This document shows, in pieces, positions 6,828 to 14,795 of a stretch of DNA of 14,795 nucleotides. Positions within the stretch are counted from its first letter, which is position 1; every line of letters starts with the position of its first letter. Source of the stretch: Clostridia bacterium (GTDB taxonomy: Bacteria; Bacillota_A; Clostridia; Oscillospirales; CAG-272). The notes below the pieces were generated by a model. The model was given only the letters and a program-made list of their open reading frames with translations. It searched no databases and was not told the origin of the DNA. The position numbers and the translations under genes were made by a program. The stretch spans positions 1 to 14,795 of the forward strand of contig JAGBSQ010000182.1 of NCBI GenBank assembly GCA_017631775.1, given 5' to 3'.

Positions 6828-7336
6828 AATACTTGATTGTTGTAGATATGCAAAACGACTTTATTGACGGCGCTCTCGGCACCCCCGAAGCTGTTGCAAT
6901 TCTGCCCTACGTCAAGGAAAAAATCGAAAATTTTGAGGGCAAAGTCCTCTTTACAAGAGACACACACGCGCCCGATTATCTTTCCACCCAAGAGGGTCGC
7001 AACCTGCCCATTGAGCATTGCATTAAGGGAACAGACGGTTGGCAAATTCACCCCACGCTTGAGGTTCTTCGCAAGACCGAAGCGATTGACAAGCCTACCT
7101 TTGGTTCGACTGCACTCGTTCACCTTTTGCAAAAGGCGAACGACCTTGAAAATGTTGAATTGATTGGTCTTTGCACCGATATTTGCGTCATTTCCAACGC
7201 GATGCTCATCAAGGCAGCCTTCCCCGAGGTTCCCGTGGCAGTAGATGCAAAATGCTGTGCAGGCGTCACGCCCCAAACCCACAAAAACGCGCTTGAAGCG
7301 ATGAAGATGTGTCAAATTAGGGTTGTGAATGAGTAA
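6824..7336 (+). CDS. Isochorismatase-superfamily cysteine hydrolase (nicotinamidase-like)
   Basis: This 170-residue protein is close to the usual single-domain length for the family. The catalytic triad is visible: Asp8 in VVDMQNDF, Lys90 in DKPTFGS, and Cys121 in GLCTDICV. Candidate metal ligands are Asp46 and His48 (TRDTH) and His65 (EHC). This matches nicotinamidases such as PncA, which turn nicotinamide into nicotinate for NAD salvage, although related enzymes act on ureido or other amides. The pattern of putative metal ligands favours nicotinamidase over isochorismatase. The ATG overlaps the exonuclease stop by four bases, and AAGGAG in the end of the exonuclease gene acts as its ribosome binding site. 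A strong terminator follows. Superfamily certain; exact substrate moderately supported. Confidence 0.87.
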   Translation: MKYLIVVDMQNDFIDGALGTPEAVAILPYVKEKIENFEGKVLFTRDTHAPDYLSTQEGRNLPIEHCIKGTDGWQIHPTLEVLRKTEAIDKPTFGSTALVHLLQKANDLENVELIGLCTDICVISNAMLIKAAFPEVPVAVDAKCCAGVTPQTHKNALEAMKMCQIRVVNE

Positions 7337-7339
7337 AAT

Positions 7340-7373
7340 AAAAAATCCACTCGCTGAGCGAGTGGATTTTTTC
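7340..7373. terminator. Bidirectional terminator between convergent genes
   Basis: A 15-bp stem (7340-7354 paired with 7358-7372) with a three-base loop has an A-run on its left and a T-run on its right, so it works in both directions. It ends the cysteine-hydrolase gene and, on the other strand, the 1030-residue lipoprotein gene, whose stop codon begins at the next base. Confidence 0.9.
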
Positions 7374-10466
<3,093 letters not shown>

Positions 10467-10533
10467 TTTGTTTCTTTCCCCTACTTACATAATTGCTGAG
10501 AGCACTATTTGAATATTTGCGAAATAAGTTTCA

Positions 10534-11892
10534 TTAGTATGATTGTCTAATTTTATCCATGGGGAATCCGAATGTATAATCGTTACTCAATGCCCATTCA
10601 CAAACATATGCCATACGTTTATAATAATCGGAATTAACTGAACCATTTCTATACATTTGGTTTTCGTGGCAATACATAATTAACATATTGCTTCTTGCAT
10701 ATCTATCAACAGTGTTGAAACGCTCCATATATGTCAATACATTACCCGAGACAATGTTATCCAATCTCAAACAAGAGGGATAAAAAAACAGTTGATTATC
10801 ATCATCAAACCAACGACCTTTGCGCGCCAAAAAATCCTTTCCAGGAGAGGTTAAATAATATCCCGAAACCGTATAATTCTCGTAGGAAGTATTGCCTGAT
10901 GTGCTTGTTTCGGAATAGTCCCCTGCTAAAAATCCCAGAACTCCACAGGCGCTATCCCTCATTGCTTGACATGATTCCAAATTTCCTGCAAAATTTTGCA
11001 ATCTGATAACCAAATCGATACAGTTTACAGAACCTGTAATTCTCACGATTTGCGTAATAAAATATTCGTAATCTGCTTTGGCTTCAGTTGCAGTTTTGTT
11101 TGCATAATTTGTCGAACCATTTATAGAATGAAAACCAAATCTTAACCAATCAGCATTTGCCGAAAATTCTTCTGCATACAAATCTGTAACATCTGCAAGT
11201 TCGAAATCCACAATGGTTTTATCTGCACTGTTCAAAATTTGATTAAAACAGTAGCAACTGAAAACCGCTCCATAATCGTCGTGCAATTTTTTTAACACTT
11301 TGAAAAAGGGTTGCTCAAACAGCGAACTGTACGATGCCGCATTTTCCGTTAAATCTTGTAGCGAAGCAATCGTATCGTCAAAGCTGAAGTGCAGCATTTT
11401 TGAAGAAACACCAACAGCATTGTTGTTGTCGTCCTGCACATTATCATACATCAAAGAACCAACATTTACAGGTTTATCGGGGACGTCGGAATATGTAATC
11501 CATAAACAACCGTCAATAATCTCGGTTTTAATAATGCTACGTCCATCGTCACCTTTTTCGCCTTTATCGCCTTTGTCACCCTTGTCGCCCTTGTCGCCTT
11601 TGTCGCCTTTGTCGCCTTGGGGTCCTTGTTCTCCTTGGTCACCTTTATCGCCTTTGTCACCCTTTTCACCTTGAGGGCCTTGCTCGCCTTGGGGACCTTG
11701 TTCACCTTGAGGACCTTGGTCGCCCTTGTCGCCTTTATCACCTTGAACGCCTTGCGGACCTTGTGGACCGGTATCGTTCTTTTCACTTTGCGTGTCTTGC
11801 GGTCCTTTGAAAACATCTGACAAGTCTATCGAGCAAGATGCCATTGTAAAGAGAACGGTTATCAATAACAGCACAGAAATTATCTTTTTCAT
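10534..11892 (-). CDS. Collagen-like lipoprotein with polysaccharide-deacetylase-like C-terminal domain
   Basis: The start is the ATG at 11892, preceded by AGGGGAG; upstream in-frame Mets lack a signal peptide and lie inside nth. The 452-residue precursor has a lipoprotein signal (FTMASC, Cys20), a 26-triplet collagen-like rod (42-119) rich in GDK, GPQ and GEQ, the beta motif IIKTEIIDGCLWITYSD, and a C-terminal domain (about 165-452). That domain starts LHFSFDDT, like the NodB-type TFDD metal motif (Asp172/Asp173), and contains RFGFHS (His255) and a late IMYCHENQM block, which suggests a distant polysaccharide deacetylase. The second His of the usual HSxxH motif is not present, so catalysis is uncertain. 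Its ATG overlaps the nth stop, so it is read after nth, and the larger collagen-like gene follows. Anchor and rod are certain; the head assignment is tentative. Confidence 0.75.
   Translation of the reverse strand: MKKIISVLLLITVLFTMASCSIDLSDVFKGPQDTQSEKNDTGPQGPQGVQGDKGDKGDQGPQGEQGPQGEQGPQGEKGDKGDKGDQGEQGPQGDKGDKGDKGDKGDKGDKGEKGDDGRSIIKTEIIDGCLWITYSDVPDKPVNVGSLMYDNVQDDNNNAVGVSSKMLHFSFDDTIASLQDLTENAASYSSLFEQPFFKVLKKLHDDYGAVFSCYCFNQILNSADKTIVDFELADVTDLYAEEFSANADWLRFGFHSINGSTNYANKTATEAKADYEYFITQIVRITGSVNCIDLVIRLQNFAGNLESCQAMRDSACGVLGFLAGDYSETSTSGNTSYENYTVSGYYLTSPGKDFLARKGRWFDDDNQLFFYPSCLRLDNIVSGNVLTYMERFNTVDRYARSNMLIMYCHENQMYRNGSVNSDYYKRMAYVCEWALSNDYTFGFPMDKIRQSY
11536..11769 (-). repeat. Collagen-like triplet repeat tract
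   Basis: It encodes 26 Gly-X-Y triplets, including six consecutive GDK triplets (residues 93-110) and interspersed GPQ/GEQ. The same 9-base words recur, but no long exact unit is as clear as in the larger lipoprotein gene. Confidence 0.88.
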
Positions 11893-12548
11893 TTTGTTTC
11901 TCCCCTCTTCCCATGCTCGCACAAATCTTTCAAAGGACACTCGTCGCATTTGGGGTTGCGCGCGGTGCATACGTCACGCCCGAATTGCACGATACGGTGG
12001 CAAAAATCGCAGATCTCTTTTTGTTCAAGCAGCGGTGTGAGGATACGCTCGACCTGCACGGGGTCTTTGAGTCCCTCGCGGTACATTCCAAAACGTCCGC
12101 AAATGCGCATGCAGTGCGTGTCGGCAACCACGCCGCCCTTTTGGTACAAGTCACCAAGAAGGAGATTGGCTACTTTTCGACCAACGCCCGGGAATTTCAG
12201 CAGCTCTTCCATCGTGCCCGGCACGATGCCGTTGTACTCGCTGACAAGCATGGCGCAGGCATCCTTGGTGTTTTGCGATTTGACGTGATAAAGCCCACAC
12301 GGGCGGATGTATTCTTCGAGTTCTTCCACACTCGCCGCGGCAATCGCTTCAGGTGTGGGATAGGCGGCAAAGAGCTCGCGACAAACGAGATTGACGCGCG
12401 CATCGGTGCATTGCGCCGAAAGCCTGCCCATAATTAAGAGCTTCCACGGCTCTCCGCCCCATTCGAGCGCACAAAGCGCCTCGGGATATATCTCTTTGAG
12501 TGCTTCGACGATCTGCGCCAAGCGCTCCTTTTTTTGCTTTTGTGTCAT
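11889..12548 (-). CDS. nth: Endonuclease III (DNA glycosylase/AP lyase)
   Basis: The start ATG at 12548 has AGGGGG five bases upstream and a consensus promoter close behind, giving 219 residues, the usual family length. The minus-strand frame is open far beyond this start, but that part is antisense to the GH20 gene. Visible features: LSAQCTDARVN (44-54), the helix-hairpin-helix KFPGVGRKVANLL (118-130) with catalytic Lys125, catalytic Asp143 in VADTHCMR, and the 4Fe-4S ligands Cys194, Cys201, Cys204 and Cys210 with C-x6-C-x2-C-x5-C spacing. The enzyme removes oxidised pyrimidines and nicks abasic sites in base excision repair in the cytoplasm. Its TGA overlaps the ATG of the collagen-like lipoprotein gene (ATGA), an unusual partner for a repair enzyme. 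Confidence 0.96.
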   Translation of the reverse strand: MTQKQKKERLAQIVEALKEIYPEALCALEWGGEPWKLLIMGRLSAQCTDARVNLVCRELFAAYPTPEAIAAASVEELEEYIRPCGLYHVKSQNTKDACAMLVSEYNGIVPGTMEELLKFPGVGRKVANLLLGDLYQKGGVVADTHCMRICGRFGMYREGLKDPVQVERILTPLLEQKEICDFCHRIVQFGRDVCTARNPKCDECPLKDLCEHGKRGETK

Positions 12549-12576
12549 ACGTACCCCCTGTGGGATTGTTGACCTT

Positions 12577-12605
12577 ATTATAACACATTTGCGTGTGAGT
12601 GTCAA
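12577..12605 (-). promoter_or_regulatory. Consensus sigma-A promoter for nth and the collagen-like genes
   Basis: On the minus strand TTGACA (12605-12600) and TATAAT (12582-12577) are separated by exactly 17 bases, a perfect consensus. The predicted start near 12570 gives a leader of about 20 bases. No other strong promoter is visible for the two collagen-like genes, so this one may drive all three. Confidence 0.88.
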
Positions 12606-12635
12606 GGGCGCATTTTTTTGAAAAATCCCTTGACA
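12600..12635. promoter_or_regulatory. Inverted repeat carrying both divergent -35 boxes
   Basis: TGTCAAGGG (12600-12608) and CCCTTGACA (12627-12635) are perfect 9-base arms that contain the -35 hexamers of nth and of the GH20 gene. The 18-base spacer holds an inner ATTTTT/AAAAAT inverted repeat (12612-12617, 12621-12626). The part of the arms beyond the hexamers (GGG/CCC) is not required by sigma-A, so a shared regulator site is possible. Confidence 0.55.
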
Positions 12636-12658
12636 TCCCCTCTTCCATCGGGTATAAT
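12630..12658 (+). promoter_or_regulatory. Consensus sigma-A promoter for the GH20 gene
   Basis: TTGACA (12630-12635) and TATAAT (12653-12658) are spaced by exactly 17 bases, a perfect consensus and a mirror image of the nth promoter. The predicted start near 12665 leaves a leader of about 30 bases before the ATG at 12696. Confidence 0.88.
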
Positions 12659-12695
12659 GAACACAAGAACCACCCCACAAAAGGAGGACAACAAA

Positions 12696-14297
12696 ATGAA
12701 AAATTACAACACCTTTGGCGTTATGATCGATATGTCGCGCAATGCGGTTATGAGCCTTGACGGATTGCGCCGCTTCTTCCCTCTGCTTAAGAAGATGGGC
12801 TACAACTGTGTGTTCCTTTACACCGAGGATACCTATGAGGTGGACGGTGAGCCCTACTTTGGCTATATGAGAGGTCGCTACTCCAAGGCCGAACTCAAGG
12901 AGATTGACGATCTCGGCGCTTCGATGGGCATTGAGGTCATTCCTTGCATTCAAACACTCGCACACTTGACCGCCGCTACCCGGTGGGGCAAGTTCCCCAC
13001 CGATATGGGTGACGTTTTGCTCACCGACGACGAGCGTTCCTATGAATTTATCGATCACATGTTCTCCTCTCTTTCCGAATGTTTCCGCACCAAGCGCATC
13101 CACATCGGTATGGATGAGGCATTCAACCTCGGTCGCGGCAAGCACCTCGACATTCACGGCTATGAGCCTGTGAATACCATCATCAAGCGTCACCTCGCTC
13201 GCGTTTGTGAGATCGCCAAGAAATATGACTACGAGGTAATGATTTGGTCGGATATGTTCTTCCGTTCTTGGAACAACGGCAAATACTATATTCCCAAGTG
13301 CGAAATGCCCAAAGAAGTTGTTGAGGCGTTCCCCCCTGAGGTCATTCCCGTTTTTTGGGACTATTGGACCACAAGACAACAAGGCTACGCCGATATGTTT
13401 GACAACCACAAACAGCTCTCCAAAAACACTTGGTTTGCAGGCGGTGCATGGAGCTGGATCGGTATGATCCCCAGCAACCGTTACACCCTCAAATCCATGA
13501 TCCCCGCTCTTGACGCGTGCCGCGAGAAGAAGATCAAAAACGTCTTCTTTACCATGTGGGGCGACAACGGCGGTGAGTGCTCGCACTTCTCGCAATTGCC
13601 TTCCCTCTTCTATCTTGCCGAATACGCCACGGGCAACACCGACGAGGAATTGATTAAGGCGAAATTCAAGAGAATGTTTGGCGTTGATTACGACGAATTT
13701 ATGGAAATCGACAGCCCCAACCACATCGTTGAATACACAAGCTACCCCAAGAACCCTGCAAAGTATATGCTCCTTTCCGATTACTTCAACGACTTCCTCG
13801 ATTATAGTGTTTGTCTTGGAGCCGGTGCAAAGTTTGGTGAAATCTCCAAAAAACTCTCTGCAACCGCAAAGAAAACGCGCAAGTACGGCTACGTATTTGA
13901 TGCCGCCGCAAAGCTTTGCGACGTGCTGGAGATCAAATATGAGCTTGGCCTTCGCACGCGCCGCGCCTACGAGGCAGGCGACAAGGAAGCTCTGCGCGAA
14001 ATGGCAGAAAAGGATTACACCGAGGTTATCAAGCGTCTTGGCATTTTTGTAAAAGCCTTTGAAAAGCAATGGATGACCGACAACAAACCCCACGGCTTTG
14101 AGGTGCAAGACCGTCGCATTGGCGGTGTCATTCGCCGCACCGAGGCTTGCCGCGCGCGCATTCTCGCATACGTTAACGGCAAGATCGACCGCATTGAAGA
14201 GCTTGAAGAAGAGCTCCTTCCCTTTGGCGGTTTTGATGCCGGCGTAAGTCTTTCCTTCAACTATGCGCGCCACGCTTCTATGGTAAATTTGGATTGA
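12696..14297 (+). CDS. GH20 beta-N-acetylhexosaminidase, cytoplasmic
   Basis: The start is the ATG at 12696, with AAGGAGG eight bases upstream; an in-frame ATG at 12618 lies upstream of the promoter and is rejected. The 533-residue protein has no signal peptide, so it acts on imported sugars. It begins directly in the barrel (GVMIDMSRNAVMSLDGLRRF). YTEDTYEVDGEPYFGYMRGR at 42-61 and the catalytic Asp140-Glu141 pair in HIGMDEA are typical of GH20, where Asp positions the substrate acetamido group and Glu is the general acid. WSDMFF, GAWSWIG and MWGDNGGE further support the barrel. It resembles short GH20 enzymes that remove terminal GlcNAc or GalNAc from oligosaccharides. The C-terminal third is helical. 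It is a single-gene transcript with its own promoter and terminator, divergent from nth. Specificity is not readable. Confidence 0.92.
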   Translation: MKNYNTFGVMIDMSRNAVMSLDGLRRFFPLLKKMGYNCVFLYTEDTYEVDGEPYFGYMRGRYSKAELKEIDDLGASMGIEVIPCIQTLAHLTAATRWGKFPTDMGDVLLTDDERSYEFIDHMFSSLSECFRTKRIHIGMDEAFNLGRGKHLDIHGYEPVNTIIKRHLARVCEIAKKYDYEVMIWSDMFFRSWNNGKYYIPKCEMPKEVVEAFPPEVIPVFWDYWTTRQQGYADMFDNHKQLSKNTWFAGGAWSWIGMIPSNRYTLKSMIPALDACREKKIKNVFFTMWGDNGGECSHFSQLPSLFYLAEYATGNTDEELIKAKFKRMFGVDYDEFMEIDSPNHIVEYTSYPKNPAKYMLLSDYFNDFLDYSVCLGAGAKFGEISKKLSATAKKTRKYGYVFDAAAKLCDVLEIKYELGLRTRRAYEAGDKEALREMAEKDYTEVIKRLGIFVKAFEKQWMTDNKPHGFEVQDRRIGGVIRRTEACRARILAYVNGKIDRIEELEEELLPFGGFDAGVSLSFNYARHASMVNLD

Positions 14298-14311
14298 TAA
14301 ATCAAACAATC

Positions 14312-14350
14312 AAACGGTGGGCGACCAAAAGTCGCCCACCGTTTAGTTTT
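14312..14350. terminator. Terminator between convergent GH20 and spoVAE genes
   Basis: A perfect 14-bp stem (14312-14325 with 14331-14344) and a 5-base loop are followed by AGTTTTT on the plus strand. The right arm overlaps the TAA of spoVAE (14343-14345). On the minus strand the U-tract is poor (TTTGATTGTTTG), so the site is strongest for the GH20 transcript. Confidence 0.82.
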
Positions 14351-14711
14351 TCGGCTTCCCTTTTGAAATCAAGCAAGCCAAATATCCATATACAAGCGAC
14401 GCCTCAATTCCGCCTGAGTCAGCCTTCAATCCCCCCGTAAGGGAGCCAAGCAATCCTTGCTCGTCTACTGCTTCCTTTACACCTTTGGAAATCAAATATC
14501 CAAAGCCCGTTAAAGGAACTGTTGCACCCGCACCTGCAAAATCGACGATTGGTTTGTAAATTCCTATTCCGCCAAGCACCACACCTGCCACAACGTAGGC
14601 CACCAAAATGCGTGCGGGGGTAAGCTTTGTTCGGTCAATAAGAACCTGCGCGATCACACAAAAAATGCCCCCGACCAAAAAGGCGCGCAAATACGTCAAT
14701 AGCAAATCCAT
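14343..14711 (-). CDS. spoVAE: Stage V sporulation protein AE
   Basis: This 122-residue membrane protein matches SpoVAE closely: LVGGIFCVIAQVLIDRTKLTPARILV at 12-37, then VDFAGAGATVPLTGFGY (56-72) and KGVKEAVDEQGLLGSLTGG (76-94). Hydrophobic segments lie at about 5-25, 33-53, 60-75 and 98-115. SpoVA proteins form the channel in the spore inner membrane that loads dipicolinic acid during sporulation and releases it on germination. In clostridia the core set is SpoVAC-AD-AE, and here the preceding gene ends two bases upstream with a sequence like SpoVAD, which supports the call. GGGGGAG lies before the ATG. Expression is expected in the forespore under sigma-G, from a promoter outside the window. 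It is convergent with the GH20 gene. Confidence 0.93.
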   Translation of the reverse strand: MDLLLTYLRAFLVGGIFCVIAQVLIDRTKLTPARILVAYVVAGVVLGGIGIYKPIVDFAGAGATVPLTGFGYLISKGVKEAVDEQGLLGSLTGGLKADSGGIEASLVYGYLACLISKGKPKN

Positions 14712-14712
14712 T

Positions 14713-14795
14713 TTACTCGTCTCCCCCTTTTAAATGTTCTATCTCGAGCAGGTGTGCCACTGCGAGCACCTTTTCGCCCTGTTTGAGACTGTCGG
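14713..14795 (-). CDS. spoVAD: C-terminal end of probable SpoVAD (cut by window edge)
   Basis: Only the last 27 residues are visible (in frame from 14793): DSLKQGEKVLAVAHLLEIEH followed by LKGGDE and TAA. The QGE...AH...EIE pattern resembles the ending of SpoVAD (QGESIPxIAHAVxIE), the thiolase-fold SpoVA subunit that binds dipicolinic acid. The stop lies one base before the ATG of spoVAE, consistent with a spoVAD-spoVAE operon. The identification rests on a short tail and mostly on context. Confidence 0.7.
   Translation of the reverse strand, partial: DSLKQGEKVLAVAHLLEIEHLKGGDE

Noticed and set aside
10467..10533. Possible promoter or terminator between the two collagen-like genes
   Set aside because: Only weak -35/-10-like words and an imperfect A/T-rich repeat are present; neither reaches a standard I would annotate.
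11893..11970. Extended N-terminus for the smaller collagen-like lipoprotein
   Set aside because: The extension would put 26 charged residues before the signal peptide and lies within the conserved 4Fe-4S end of nth; the ATG at 11892 has a ribosome binding site and mirrors the paralog.
12549..14309. Very long open frame on the minus strand running from nth back across the whole GH20 gene
   Set aside because: It is antisense to a clearly functional GH20 gene. The nth start at 12548 has its own ribosome binding site and consensus promoter, and the upstream translation shows no family motif.

Overview
The window most likely comes from a spore-forming, low-to-moderate-GC member of the Clostridia (Firmicutes), probably uncultured and gut-associated. 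The strongest taxonomic evidence is at the right edge: a complete spoVAE-type gene preceded by the last codons of what looks like spoVAD. Other support comes from strong Shine-Dalgarno sites, sigma-A consensus promoters with 17-bp spacers, short intergenic gaps, rho-independent terminators shared by convergent genes, and several Gram-positive-style lipoproteins. I cannot assign a genus.

Layout. (1) 1-1809, plus strand: the 3' part of a BspA-like leucine-rich-repeat surface protein, then a 72-residue protein of unknown function, closed by a strong terminator. (2) 1860-5914, minus strand: read in order, a probable SGNH pseudo-enzyme lipoprotein, an intact-looking SGNH (DUF4886-like) lipoprotein, an internal hairpin terminator, a kynurenine-formamidase-like cyclase-family hydrolase, and an AttH/CrtC-like lipocalin-fold protein. 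(3) 6135-7336, plus strand: a DnaQ-like exonuclease that overlaps a nicotinamidase/isochorismatase-like cysteine hydrolase by 4 bases. (4) 7374-12548, minus strand: endonuclease III (nth) overlapping by 4 bases a collagen-like lipoprotein with a polysaccharide-deacetylase-like head, then a 1030-residue collagen-like lipoprotein carrying two SGNH esterase domains. (5) 12696-14297, plus strand: a cytoplasmic GH20 beta-N-acetylhexosaminidase, divergent from nth. (6) 14343-14795, minus strand: spoVAE and the end of spoVAD.

How they may work together (inference). Four lipoproteins in two clusters carry SGNH or deacetylase-like heads, and a LRR surface protein and a cytoplasmic hexosaminidase lie nearby. 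This fits surface removal of acyl groups from glycans, with uptake and cytoplasmic breakdown of N-acetylhexosamine oligosaccharides. No transporter is present in the window, so the link is only suggestive. The most unusual feature is the pair of collagen-like lipoproteins. They share a lipoprotein anchor, a rod of exactly 26 Gly-X-Y triplets in each, and a similar post-rod motif, but carry unrelated enzymatic heads. The second is the adjacent pair of an intact SGNH lipoprotein and a paralog that has lost the nucleophile and the histidine.

There is no sign of rRNA, tRNA, CRISPR, an insertion sequence or a phage. The only gene-free stretch of notable length is 5915-6134 (about 220 bases), which holds divergent promoters and a palindrome.
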